A stretch of DNA of 64,000 nt from Sequoia sempervirens. Taxonomy: Eukaryota > Streptophyta > Pinopsida > Cupressales > Cupressaceae. Below are positions 46,411-56,578 of this stretch, piece by piece (position 1 is the stretch's first letter; each line of letters starts with the position of its first letter). The notes under the pieces were generated by a model. It did not search any database, was not told the origin of the DNA, and saw only the letters and a program-made list of their open reading frames with translations. The DNA lies in assembly GCA_007258455.2 (NCBI GenBank), contig VDFB02321327.1, forward strand, positions 124,001-188,000, in the 5' to 3' direction. The position numbers were made by a program, and so were the translations under genes.

Positions 46411-48157
46411 CTATTTCATATCAGGAGGGGAAATCACCCCTAGCATCCCTCTGAGATACTCAAAATTATCCTTTGGCAATGGCTTGGTGAAAATGTCTAC
46501 AATATGTTCTTTGGTAGGCACATACTCCAGTCTGACTTCTTTCTCACTCACTTTCTCCCTCAAGAAGTGAAACTTGATTGATATATGCTTGGTCTTAGAG
46601 TGTAGCACCAGATTCTTCGATATGTTTATTGCACTTGAGTTGTCACAGTATATGGAAATAGGCTCATCATATACTACTCTGATATCTTTTAGCATCTATT
46701 TCATCCACAACACTTGAGTACAATTATTTGCAACAGTAATATACTCTGCCTTAGCAATAGATAGGGATATGGAATTCTGCTTTTTACTCAACCAAGACAC
46801 TAGCTTCTTCCCTAGGAAGAAGGCACCACCACTTGTGCTTTTCCTATCATCGACATCTCCTACCCAATCCACATCAGTATAGGCACTCAAGGTAAGATCA
46901 TCATATTTAGGATACCAAAGCCCAAAATCCATTGTTCCTTTCAGGTATCTGAAAATTATCTTTACAAAAATCACATGAGATTCTTTCAGATCAGCTTGAT
47001 ATCTAGCAACCATACACACAACATTCATGATGTCTGGTTTGGTCTGAGTTAAGTAGAGAAATCCTTCAATCATTAACCTATATCTTGTTTTATTTTCCAT
47101 AAGATAATCATCATTATGTGTTAACTTGCATCTAGTTACCATGGGTGTACCAACAGGCTTTGAGTCTTCCATGCCAAACTTCTTTAGCAACTCTCTCACA
47201 TATTTGGACTGAGATATCAAAATCCCATTGTCTAACTTAGTGACTTGCAATCCTAGAAATAACTTCATCTCTCCAATCATACTCATTTCAAATTCACTTT
47301 TCATTTCACCAGCAAACTTCATACATGGATCATCATCTCCTCCAAAAATAATGTCATCAACAAAGACTTCAATAATCAACTCTTCATCATGATCCAACTT
47401 AAAATACAAGTTTCTATCAGTAATACCTTTATTGAATCCAATTTTTAGTAAGTATTTATCCATTCTAGCATACCAAGCTTTGGGGGCTTGCTTGAGTCCA
47501 TACAGAGCTTTCTTCAATTAGAAAACCATGTCTTTCTTATCAGTCAGTTGAAATCCACCTGACTGTTCAACATATACCTCTTCTTCTAACTCACCATTCA
47601 GAAAGGCTGACTTCACATCCATTTGATAGACTTTGTAGTTCTTATATGCAGCATAAGCAAGAAATAATCTTATAGCTTCAATTCTGGCAACAAGTGCAAA
47701 GGTTTCTTCAAAATCAATACCCTCCATTTGTGAATACCCTTTACATACCGGCCTTGCTTTATTCTGAACCACTTCACCTTGTTCATTAAACTTATTTCAA
47801 ACGACCCATTTAGTACCAATCACATTTTTATCTTTAGGTATGGGAACAAGAATCCATGTATCATTCTTTTCAATCTGCATCAATTCTTCCTTCATAGCTT
47901 CCATCCAATGTTCATCATTACAAGCGTCATTGACATTGTTAAGCTTAGTCTTGGAAATCAGACAATATTCTTCTGCAATCCTTCTTCTAGTCTGCACACC
48001 TTTATTCTTATCTCCTATAATTTGATTTTTAGAATGATTCAGCTTTACATACCTCAGAATCTTAGGATTCTCTCGCACTTTTGGTTCTTTTATTATTTCT
48101 TTTGCACTTCCACTTGTCTCTCACTCCTGACTTTCTTGATTTACCAGAACAATATGA
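46411..48157 (-). pseudogene. Copia B reverse transcriptase and RNase H, nearly intact
   Basis: On the minus strand: [79 protein letters not shown], the polymerase site FVDDIIFGG (Tyr to Phe) near 47370, then RNase H with DVDWVGDVDDRKSTSGGAFF, SIAKAEYITVANN and CDNSSAINISKN, ending with DIFTKPLP near 46450. Stops are few: about 47785, 47518 and 46696. The last probably replaces Gln. This is the best preserved polymerase in the window. The frame upstream of 48157 is interrupted by the inverted-repeat element. Confidence 0.88.
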
Positions 48158-48933
48158 GGGTATGTGTAGGATCATGATGGGCCAAAAAGTGGCGATATGA
48201 TGGGTATGTGTAGGGTATGCGGCTGATGAATTTTTTTTACCCAGAATTGATGAAATGAAAAGGGTTTTTAAAAGAGATTCTCATATTTCCACCAATATAA
48301 ATTATGCTTTACATTGAATTTAATAAATAATTATTATTCATTTTCTATTTGAATTACAACTAAAGTCTTAATTGATAGGCTGATTGAAAAACATCTATAG
48401 CTTTCAAACGGTATCACATTTTTTGAATTTGAAACATGCATCACATTCTATGCTTCACATACTATAGGATTAAAAAAATAAAACTGGATTTCATGAAGTT
48501 TTGACCAAGTTAAGGTGGTCAAACATACGATTTTTTATATTTTTGAAAATTTGTAATAAAAAATATGCATCACATTAAGACATGAGTCCTCTACTTATAT
48601 CTAAAATCTTAATCTTATAAAACAATATTATCATTTTATTCTAGTTAGGGTGGTCAGACAAACACCTACTTCTTATTTTTTCCCTAAAATTTAAGTGCTA
48701 CTGCATTGAAATTTCAAATTTTCACCAAATAGATTTAAAAATAAAATAAAAAATCTAGTAGTTTAGAAACTGCATTCAATTTGCTACAAATTCTATTCTT
48801 ACATATTTTTGAAAGAATATAGATAACTTATTCAAATTTTTATGTCAAGTTGCCTAACTCTAATTTTTCTGATTTTTCTGATTTTTTTGCCACTTAAGGG
48901 CCTATTTTTTCCATGATGATCCTGCACCTACCC
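48158..48933. mobile_element. 776-bp terminal-inverted-repeat element (MITE-like) with 4-bp duplication
   Basis: Ends are inverted repeats of about 23 bp matching at 20 positions (GGGTATGTGTAGGATCAT on the left; reverse complement of the right end GGGTAGGTGCAGGATCAT). It is flanked by atga at 48154-48157 and 48934-48937. Removing it with one atga copy joins the Copia B frame without a stop. No coding capacity is seen. Internally a 13-bp copy of the terminal sequence recurs at 48202, and a gttaaggtggtcaaac-type segment occurs twice (about 48510 and 48645). The duplication length fits neither hAT (8), Mutator (9), CACTA or PIF/Harbinger (3) nor Tc1/mariner (TA). Confidence 0.8.
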
Positions 48934-48937
48934 ATGA

Positions 48938-49880
48938 ACTTGATTCTATGTCTGAGCATTCTTCCCTTTGTCTGTACTATCTTGTTGGTCATCTAAATCA
49001 TATCCATAGTATCTGGATGACCTAGGAGAGTCCTCATCAACTCTGACATTTGCACTTTCCACCATTTTTCTCAATCTTCTATTATAGCATCGGTAAACCT
49101 TTCTTTTAGTAGAGTAACCTAGAAAAATTCCTTCATCGCTCCTTGCATAAAACTTTCCTATTCCCTCATCTCTCTTAATATAACACTTACTTCCAAAGAT
49201 CTTGAAATATTTAACAATAGGCTTATAACCAAACCATAGTTCAAAAGGAGTCTTATCGAAAATATCATTAACATTTACCCAATTTAGAGTGTACACAGCA
49301 GTGTTTACAACTTCTCTCCAATAGATGTGAGGAAAATTTCCTTCTATCATCATTGTTCTAGCAACATCTAGAATTGTTTTGTTCTTTCTCTCTACAACTC
49401 CATTCTGTTGAGGGATTCGGGAAGCTGATAACTGTCTTTTGATTCCATGCTCTTCACAAAAAGAATTGAAATCTTGAGAAGTGAACTCACCACCTCTGTC
49501 TAACCTTAGGAATTTTATTTTTCAGACCTATCTCATTCTCTGCAATAGATTTGAAACTTTTGAACTTCTCTAATGCTTCACATTTTTCTCTTAAGAAAGC
49601 AACCCATATCATCCTAGAGTAATCATCAATAAACAGCATAAAGTATCTTTCTCCTTGTAGACTTATGATTCTGGAGCGATCGCACAGATCAAAATGCACC
49701 AACTCTAGTATTCCATTAGAATGATGTTGTTTTCTCTAAAAAGAAACTCTAGTTTTCTTTCCCATCTAAAATTCCTTGCATATTGTGTTAGTAGGATTCA
49801 CTAGCTTAGGTAGATCTCTTACTACTTGAGTGGAGCTTACCTTGACAATGTTATCAAAATTTACATGACATAGCCTCCTA
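48938..49880 (-). pseudogene. Copia B integrase
   Basis: The minus strand shows the pre-integrase zinc region near 49850, then HFDLCDRSRIISLQGERYF (first catalytic Asp), IDDYSRMIWVAFLREK, and the second-Asp region near 49500, where one frameshift breaks RGGEFxS. NSTEWSCREK-like residues near 49400 represent the catalytic Glu region. The C-terminal extension YWREVVNTAVYTLNW and FGYKPIVKYFKIFGSKCY (49353-48946) is open for 135 codons. An acidic linker ends at the inverted-repeat element. Confidence 0.82.
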
Positions 49881-49882
49881 TG

Positions 49883-50327
49883 TCATAAATAGCTTTCATC
49901 TACTTGAGCAATTAAACAACATACATTAGCAGCACTCAGGTGAAAAATATTACCTCTTTTCTTTGTACCTGAAGCAATCATATTTTTAGATCTTCCAAGT
50001 ATCCTACATCTTCCATCTTTGAACTGAAGATCATAACCATTTTCCACCATCTTTCCAACACTCAATAGGTTATGCTTCAAGCCTTCAACATAAAGGACAT
50101 CATCAGTGTTATTTTTTACCACCAAGAAAAATAGTTCCTCTTCCATGAATCACACCAACATTGTTATCTCTGAATATTACAACCCCACTGTCATATTTCT
50201 CTAGACTTACAAATTTTCTTTTGTCACCAGTCATATGATGTGAGCATCCGTTATCAATAACCCACTCATCCTTTTCTTCAATTCGGGCTGCAAGTGCTTT
50301 CTCAAATTTAGCAGATTTAGTAGCCAA
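49883..50327 (-). pseudogene. Copia B protease and GAG-pre-integrase region
   Basis: The minus strand encodes DEWVIDNGCSHHMTGDKRKF, the Copia protease site with Asp kept and Ser changed to Asn (family DSGCSxHMTG), then HGRGTIFLGGKK. A frame change near 50130 leads to YVEGLKHNLLSVGKMVENGY and NIFHLSAA, the standard segment before the integrase. Confidence 0.82.
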
Positions 50328-50339
50328 TGGACCATTTTC

Positions 50340-51137
50340 CTTGATAGAATTGAAAACCCATTCATATTTTCTTTATCAGATTCTTCATCAGTCACACCTT
50401 CTTCAACATAATATCATTTCTTTTGAAATCTAGGTTTGTTAGGCTTAGACCTAGGAACTCTTTTAGGACACCTTGAAGCAAAATGACCTATTTTACTGCA
50501 AGAGAAACATTTAATAGGAAAATTTCCTTTATACTTACCTTGTCATTTTCCTTCTTTCTTTACAATCAGTGCTTCCAACTCTTCTACCTCTCTTTCTTCA
50601 TCTTCAAGTTGTTTCATCTCTTCCTCATACTGGAATGTCTTTCTAGAAATCTCTCTTGGATCATATCTTTGCTTGTTTCTTTTGGATATAGAGGCCTTAA
50701 ATGTAGATTTAGGTTTAGGGGTAGAATCACCAAATTCACTCAACTCAAAAGCAGTAAGTTTACCAATCAGCATATCTCTTGTCACATTTATCATTGTTCT
50801 GAGCTCTTCAATAGCATGATCCTTTGATTTGTAAGAGGGAGGAAATGATTTGAGCACTTTAGCTACAATTTCTTGTTCATCCAAGGTACAATCAACACAT
50901 CTAATACCCATCGCAAGTTCATTTACTCTTTTCATAAAAGAAGAAATATTTTCATCTTCACCCATCTTCAAATTTTCATACTTTCCTTTCAAACTCTATA
51001 GCTTAGCGACCTTCACAAGTGCATCTCCTTCATACAAAGTCTCTAACTTCTTCCAAATCTCATGAGTTGTCTTCAAATCCATCACATTTTTCATTTATGA
51101 ATCCATTAGAGAACTTTTTAAAGCTTCAATAGCCCTG
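50340..51137 (-). pseudogene. Copia B gag: UBN2-type region and zinc knuckle
   Basis: On the minus strand: KTTHEIWKKLETLYEGDALV near 51070, VLKSFPPSYKSKDHAIEELR, an acidic coiled-coil region ending at 50543, and a CCHC knuckle CFSCSKIGHFASRC near 50490. Stops lie near 51095, 51000 and 50541. The N-terminal part lies across element D at 56344 onward. Confidence 0.85.
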
Positions 51138-51641
51138 ATGTTTGATCCAGTGGACATTTTTTAGTGAAAATTGAAGTGTCTTATTTTTCTCTAGAATCAG
51201 CACCATCAGGAAGAGCTCGGTGTCCTGATTCCAACACAACTCGAACGGAGTGAAAGGAGTCCATTTGCACGAGTTATGGCCAGTCAAACCTTGGGTCAAA
51301 CTAGGATCAGAGGGCGCCCAGGAAGCAAAAAAAATGTTGTTGTCAAAAGTTGTCAAAGTCAGCATCATCGGAAAGAGCTCGTCGCAAGCTTTCCAACGCA
51401 ACTCGTTTCGTCGAAATCCGACATCGTAGGCGCAAGATATCGGCAGTCAAAGTCGGTTGACACGTCATCATTCCACGTCGTTTCCACTTCATCGGCTAAT
51501 CGGCAGACACGTCAACATCTAGTCATCTCTGGCAGCAAATCAATTTTTGCCACATGGAACCTCCTCGGTGTGCCACGTGGCCTCTCTCTTCGCCTGCGTA
51601 TGGGCAAGTCGGTTGGGTTTGTTTTGATTGTTAAATAAAAA

Positions 51642-51708
51642 GGTTGGGTGAGGATTCGAACCACACACCACTCGCCTCCGAATATCCCGCTCAGCCGTTG
51701 CACCCAAC
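51642..51708 (-). ncRNA. tRNA-like module in the element D 5' LTR
   Basis: On the minus strand the 67-bp block has an A-box-like GGCTGAGCGG, a perfect B box GGTTCGAATCC (51652-51662), ends able to pair as an acceptor stem (GTTGGGT with ACCCAAC) and a TTTTT run just downstream, as for RNA polymerase III genes. At 67 nt it is shorter than a normal tRNA, and D and anticodon arms are not clear. It is probably a decayed tRNA-derived piece, not a working tRNA gene. The same block lies in the other LTR at 55349-55415. Confidence 0.5.
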
Positions 51709-51778
51709 TACCGGCGCTAAACTATATGGGGAAGCGGTTTTCTTTTGTTGATTGTAAATTAGCAAATGACTATTAAAA

Positions 51779-51812
51779 GCCGACGGCCAGGTTTGAACCC
51801 GCAACCGTCGGC
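51779..51812 (-). repeat. Hairpin with T-arm-like loop in the element D 5' LTR
   Basis: GCCGACGG at one end pairs with CCGTCGGC at the other (8 bp), enclosing GGGTTCAAACC, which matches a polymerase III B box on the minus strand. TTTT follows. The copy in the other LTR is 55486-55519, where the loop is GGGTTCAAACCC. Confidence 0.55.
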
Positions 51813-51931
51813 CTAACAAAAGCACTACCCACCAACAAGCCGTTGAGTGTCTTTAGATATATAATAGGCATCGGTTATATTTGTTAGTTATTTAAACCCG
51901 AATGCCTTATAAAAATTAAAACAAACTCCCC

Positions 51932-51939
51932 TATAAATA
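51932..51939 (+). promoter_or_regulatory. TATA box of element D LTR
   Basis: TATAAATA in the context cccctataaatataaaac, in the same orientation as gag. An identical box lies in the 3' LTR near 55640. Confidence 0.55.
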
Positions 51940-52634
51940 TAAAACAAACAACTTTGTAATCTCCTAAGTCCAAAAAAAGCCGAGAGAAATGTAATTGAAG
52001 GGCTAAAATAAACATTAAGGGGATTATTAAAGATTTATTTTGTTAGGGGAAATTTGTAATGATCTTTATGCAAAATTGGGAGATTTTTTAAAAATCTTTA
52101 TGTATTTTGGAGAGATAAGGTGGATTTGGGAAATATTTTGTAAATCAATTGGTTAGTAACCAAATTGAGAAAATTTTATGTATTTAAAGGGGGCTTGAGG
52201 TGAGAGTTGGAATCAATTTTTTTTCAGGTGATGAAGTCTTGACGCTGAGGCAACACGAAAGAGAGACGTTGGAGTTTTTTTTAAGCCATTGTTGTATGTC
52301 GGAGCCCTGTTATGCTGCCGAACTGATGGTCTTGGTGCATCATTTGTAATTGATTTTGGAGTTAATTGGATCGGTCTCTCTATTAGAGTGGACCCAGAGA
52401 CATAGTCACGTTTTGTGATGAACTCCGTTATCAACTGTTTGCACTTCTCTTCTTCTCTCTCTTTCTGTCTCTCATTTCCTTCCTTTTCTGTTAAATCACC
52501 TTGTTATTACTTTCATTCTGTTATTTCCTTAAGTTAATTTTGATTTAATTGACTTGAAATAATCATTGTAAAAGCATTATAAAAGTTAAGCCTTTAAATA
52601 CTGCAATCTAGTCTAGATCCTATACAGATCAAGT

Positions 52635-52646
52635 TGGTATCAGAGC
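52635..52646 (+). other. Element D primer binding site
   Basis: TGGTATCAGAGC, perfect for the 3' end of initiator-Met tRNA, three bases after the 5' LTR. Confidence 0.92.
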
Positions 52647-52681
52647 TCTTGGTGACTATTATTGCAGTTATTTGTTTTTGA

Positions 52682-53626
52682 ATGCTAACGAGATCCAAGA
52701 TTCAGAAGGGCGAAGGCAAGCTCGAAGAATTTGATCCTGAGATCGGGAAGCGTAGAACATTTCCAAAGATGTCAGTTTCTGGAATGGAGGTTCCTGAAGA
52801 AATCAGTGAGTAGGAATTTTGAAGAGCATTCCTCGAGATGAAGGCAAAGGTGGATATTCTTTTTCAGGAGAGACAAGAACGGAAGGAACATGAAGAAGGT
52901 TCGTCGAAGCAAGAAGATCGCAAAGACAAGAAAGAGGAACAACATGGAGATGGTGGCAAGCAAACAGATCATCCCTTTTCTTCTTCTCCTCCCTCTTCTC
53001 CTTCTCCTTCTTCTCCATCTTCTCCTCATTCTATTTCTTTTAATCCTTTCAAGAGTGGGTATAAACCTAAAATCAAATTGGATGTAAAATTTGATTTGCC
53101 TAAATATTGTGGTGAACTTAATGCTGAAAAATTGGATGATTGGATTCAACAAGTTGAGGTTTATTGTAGAGTCCAGAACCTAATAGATGATGTTGATAGG
53201 ATCCAATTAGCTACTCTTCGTTTAGGAGGTACAGCCTTAACCTAGTGGGAGAGTAAGTCTAAGGCAGAAGTTTCGCAACATGGTAGAGTCAGTTTAACTT
53301 GGGCAGAATTTATTAATGCTCTTAAGAAGCAGTTTTATCCCTTAGGTCATATGCAACAGTTAATGATGGATTGGCAAATGTTTAGGCAAGGGAAAGGTCA
53401 AACTGTCCAAGAGTACACCCATGAATTCAAGAAAAAGGCTATTGCATTGAATGTTCCTTTGTACACCCAGGACACTTTATTGAAGTACATAGGAGGTCTG
53501 CATTCCTACCTTAGACATTCCATTTTGGTATTGAACCCTTGTAATTTGGATGAAGTTTCTGTTCAAGCTACACACTTAGAGTCAAGGGGTAAAGGATCTT
53601 TCATTGACAAGTTTGATAATATGTAA
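52682..53626 (+). pseudogene. Element D gag
   Basis: The frame starts with an ATG at 52682, about 35 bp after the primer binding site. Stops in that frame occur at 52811 and 52820, and one at 53246 probably replaces a Trp codon. A Lys/Glu-rich segment (52838-52960) precedes a Ser/Pro run coded by a pyrimidine tract (52975-53040). The retrotransposon gag domain follows: FDLPKYCGELNAEKLDDWI, then TWAEFINALKKQFYPLGH and QTVQEYTHEFKKKA. It ends at 53624-53626; the knuckle and protease continue in another frame. Confidence 0.82.
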
Positions 53627-53629
53627 AGA

Positions 53630-54384
53630 AATCTTCTAAGAATGTAGAGACAGGGAAAGGAAAGAAGGCAGCTACAGTTAAGAAGGATGAGAAACTTTCT
53701 TGCTCTCATTGTGACAAGAATGGTCATGATGAAGAACATTGTTGGAAGTTGCATCCTGAATTGAAGCCTAAGTGGGCTCAAAGACGTAATCAGAAACAGA
53801 AAGGTAAGGAGAAAGCCACAAATTTTGTTATGGATCTTGGTTTAGATTCAGATGATGAGACTAAGATAATAGCGATGGGTCTAAAAGGTAAAGCTCCTAT
53901 TTCTGGTGTTTTTGTTGCTAGTTGTGCTTCTACTTCCACAGTTAATGATTTCTCTGAAGATGTTAAGAGGAATGAGCTGTTTCATTTAAGGGTTATTGCT
54001 AAGAACAGTAAAATTGATGCACTCATAGATAGTGGATCTCAGGTTAATTTAATTTCAGAAAGTGTTGTAAAGAACTTGGGGTTAAAAACTACACAACTTA
54101 AGAAACCTTATCCACTAGGTTGGATTTGTGAAAATGACAAGTTGCAAGTAACAAAACAATGCACCTTAAGGTTCACAATCACTAGTAAATTTGTGGATGA
54201 AGTACAGTTTGATGTAGTTCCATTGGATATCTGTGGGATAGTGCTTGGTAGCCCTTACTTATATGACAGAAAAGCAATCTTCTACAGGGAAAAGAATCAT
54301 TATCACTTGTTTAAAGATGGCATACAATATATTGTACATTCTCACAAGATTAAGACTGGTCTTTTGCAAACACAGGGCAGTTAA
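53630..54384 (+). pseudogene. Element D zinc knuckle and aspartic protease
   Basis: This frame differs from gag by one base. It starts with a Lys-rich stretch and a zinc knuckle CSHCDKNGHDEEHC (53700-53741). The retropepsin domain has the active site ALIDSGSQVNLIS near 54030 and the second strand GIVLGSPYLYDRKA near 54240, both complete. The uninterrupted part from about 53640 to 54384 suggests recent function. The frame change relative to gag could be a mutation or a programmed shift; no slippery site was identified. Confidence 0.8.
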
Positions 54385-54836
54385 AGAGGGTAATTAATGC
54401 AAGTAAAGAGTTAACTCTTATGTCTATCAGTACAGGTGGTTCTACACTTGAACTTGGAGTAGCTAACCAGGGTCAGATGTTGTAGGATGCACTTGCAGTA
54501 CAGCATGAGAAAATGATTATTGAAAGCATTGATGGATCCTTGGGTAAAAATGTTCCTGTTGTAAAGGATCGAATTGTTGTTGACTTATTTTCTTTCATTT
54601 CTGCATTGTTGTTCAGCTTGATGCTAGTCAATTTTTGTTGGTTAGTGGCTACGACATTTGATGTAGATGCTTATGGAAGTGATAAAGTTATGTTTATGTT
54701 CAACAACATTGTTGCAGTCTTCATTGTACTTGTGAGCTAGGTTTTTAGATGTACAGAGGATACAGGACAAGTGGGGAGGCCAAGTCCTCACTTATTGTCA
54801 GAGTAAATGTCACTTTTGGAGGTCCAAAAGGTCTTC
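54385..54836 (+). other. Post-protease remnant with a small hydrophobic frame
   Basis: After the protease stop, a short stretch still resembles the protease-to-polymerase linker (RVINASKELTLMS). A frame at 54513-54740 (75 codons) then has two hydrophobic segments (FSFISALLFSLMLVNF and MFMFNNIVAVFIVLV). No polymerase sequence remains. Whether the hydrophobic frame is meaningful is uncertain. Confidence 0.4.
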
Positions 54837-54848
54837 AGTGGGGAGGCC

Positions 54849-56338
54849 TGATCCGGTGGACATTTTTCAGTGAAAATTGAAGTGTCTTATTTTTCTCTAG
54901 AATCAGCACCATCAGGAAGAGCTCGGTGTCCTGATTCCAACGCAACTCGAACAGAGTGAAAAGGAGTCTGTTTGCACGAGTTATGGCCAGTCAAACCTTG
55001 GGTCAAACTGGGATCAGAGGGCGTCCAGGAAGCAAAAAAAATGTTGTCATCAAAAGTTGTCGAAGTCAGCATCATCGGAAAGAGCTCGTCGCAAGCTTTC
55101 CAACGCAACTCGTTTCGTCGAAATCCAACATCGTAGGCGCAAGATATCGGCAGTCAAAGTCGGTTGACACGTCATCATGCCACGTCGTTTCCACATCATC
55201 GGCTAATCAGCAGACACGTCAACATCTAGTCATCTCTGGCAGCAAATCAATTTTTGCCACATGGCACCTCCTCGGCGTGCCACGTGGCCTCTCTCTTCGC
55301 CTGCGTATGGGCAAGTCGGTTGGGTTTGTTTTGATTGTTAAATAAAAAGGTTGGGTGAGGATTCGAACCACACACCACTCGCCTCCGAATATCCCGCTCA
55401 GCCGTTGCACCCAACTACCGGCGCTAAACTATATGGGGAAGCGGTTTTCTTTTGTTGATTGTAAATTAGCAAATGACTATTAAAAGCCGACGGCCGGGTT
55501 TGAACCCGCAACCGTCGGCCTAACAAAAGCACTGCCCACCAACAAGCCGTCGAGTGTCTTTAGATATATAATAGGCATCGGTTATATTTGTTAGTTATTT
55601 AAACCCGAATGCCTTATAAAAATTAAAACAAACTCCCCTATAAATATAAAACAAACAACTTTGTAATCTCCTAAGTCCAACAAAAGCCGAGAGAAATGTA
55701 ATTGAAGGGCTAAAATAAACATTAAGGGGATTATTAAAGATTTATTTTGTTAGGGGGAATTTGTAATGATCTTTATGCAAAATTGGGAGATTTTTTAAAA
55801 ATCTTTATGTATTTTGGAGAGATAAGGTGGATTTGGGAAATATTTTGTAAATCAATTGGTTAGTAACCAAATTGAGAAAATTTTATGTATTTAAAGGGGG
55901 CTTGAGGTGAGAGTTGGAATCAAGTTTTTTTCAAGTGATGAAGTCTTGACGCTGAGGCAACACGAAAGAGAGACGTTGGAGTTTTTTTTAAGCCATTGTT
56001 GTATGTCAGAGCCCTGTTATGCTGCCGAACTGATGGTCTTGGTGCATCATTTGTAATTGATTTTGGAGTTAATCGGATCGGTCTCTCTATTGGAGTGGAC
56101 CCGGAGAAGTAGTCACGTTTTGTGACGAACTCCGTTATCAACTGTTTGCACTTCTCTTCTTCTCTCTCTTTCTGTCTCTCATTTCCTTCCTTTTCTGTTA
56201 AATCACCTTGTTATTACTTTCATTATGTTATTTCCTTAAATTAATTTTGATTTAATTGACTTGAAATAATCATTGTAAAAGCATTGTAAAAGTTAAGCCT
56301 TTAAATACTGCAATCTAGTCTAGATCCTATACAGATCA
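54849..56338 (+). repeat. Element D 3' LTR
   Basis: It starts TGATCCGGTGGACA and ends CCTATACAGATCA, followed by the atgtt duplication. It carries the same TATA box and the same antisense tRNA-like modules as the 5' LTR. Confidence 0.93.
55349..55415 (-). ncRNA. tRNA-like module in the element D 3' LTR
   Basis: Second copy of the 51642-51708 module, identical in A-box-like and B-box sequences by eye, with TTTTT downstream on the minus strand. Confidence 0.5.
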
Positions 56339-56343
56339 ATGTT

Positions 56344-56560
56344 AATCTCAACCTCTTTAATCTCATCAGTAGTGGAAGGACAATTCTAAGGAATAACATA
56401 TATGTTCTTTGTAATCTTCCAAAAGGGTTCACCAATAAACCTCAAATGACATTCCATTCTGGCTTTCCACAGAGAGTAGTTTGTTCCATCAAATCTAGGG
56501 TTTTCCTTCTTGTATGATTCCATCTCATATCACCTCAAGCTTTTAAACTTCTTCAGAGGA
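56344..56560 (-). pseudogene. Copia B gag N-terminus
   Basis: The minus strand shows KKENPRFDGTNYSLWKARME (Copia gag N-terminal signature) and FIGEPFWKITKNIYV, running to the edge of element D. One stop lies near 56525 before the presumed start, and one near 56380. Confidence 0.8.
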
Positions 56561-56564
56561 ACCT

Positions 56565-56576
56565 GCTCTGATACCA
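56565..56576 (-). other. Copia B primer binding site
   Basis: The minus strand reads TGGTATCAGAGC exactly, two bases inside the 5' LTR. Confidence 0.92.
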
Positions 56577-56578
56577 AT

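Larger units (their letters stand above)
51143..52631 (+). repeat. Element D 5' LTR
   Basis: It starts TGATCCAGTGGACA and ends CCTATACAGATCA, so the ends are inverted TGATC/GATCA. It has a TATAAATA box at 51932-51939. The U3 part upstream of that box holds two tRNA-like modules on the opposite strand. Confidence 0.93.
51143..56338 (+). mobile_element. Element D: young Ty3/Gypsy-like element with only gag and protease
   Basis: LTRs are 51143-52631 and 54849-56338. The exact 5-bp duplication is atgtt (51138-51142 and 56339-56343). The perfect primer binding site lies at 52635-52646 and the polypurine tract at about 54837-54848. The internal region of 2.2 kb encodes gag, a zinc knuckle and a protease but no reverse transcriptase, RNase H or integrase. 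By eye the LTRs differ at roughly 35 of 1490 positions, the lowest divergence of any full pair here. It inserted in Copia B gag in the opposite orientation; removal with one duplication rejoins the frame. Confidence 0.93.

Noticed and set aside
51276..51638. Plus-strand frame of 120 codons in both LTRs of element D (also 54956-55345)
   Set aside because: It lies in U3 of an LTR and differs in length and sequence between the two copies; no protein features.
51642..51708. A genuine functional tRNA gene
   Set aside because: Too short, with no clear D or anticodon arm; kept only as a tRNA-like module.
52772..53152. Arg-rich minus-strand frame opposite element D gag
   Set aside because: It is the complement of the pyrimidine tract coding Ser/Pro in gag.
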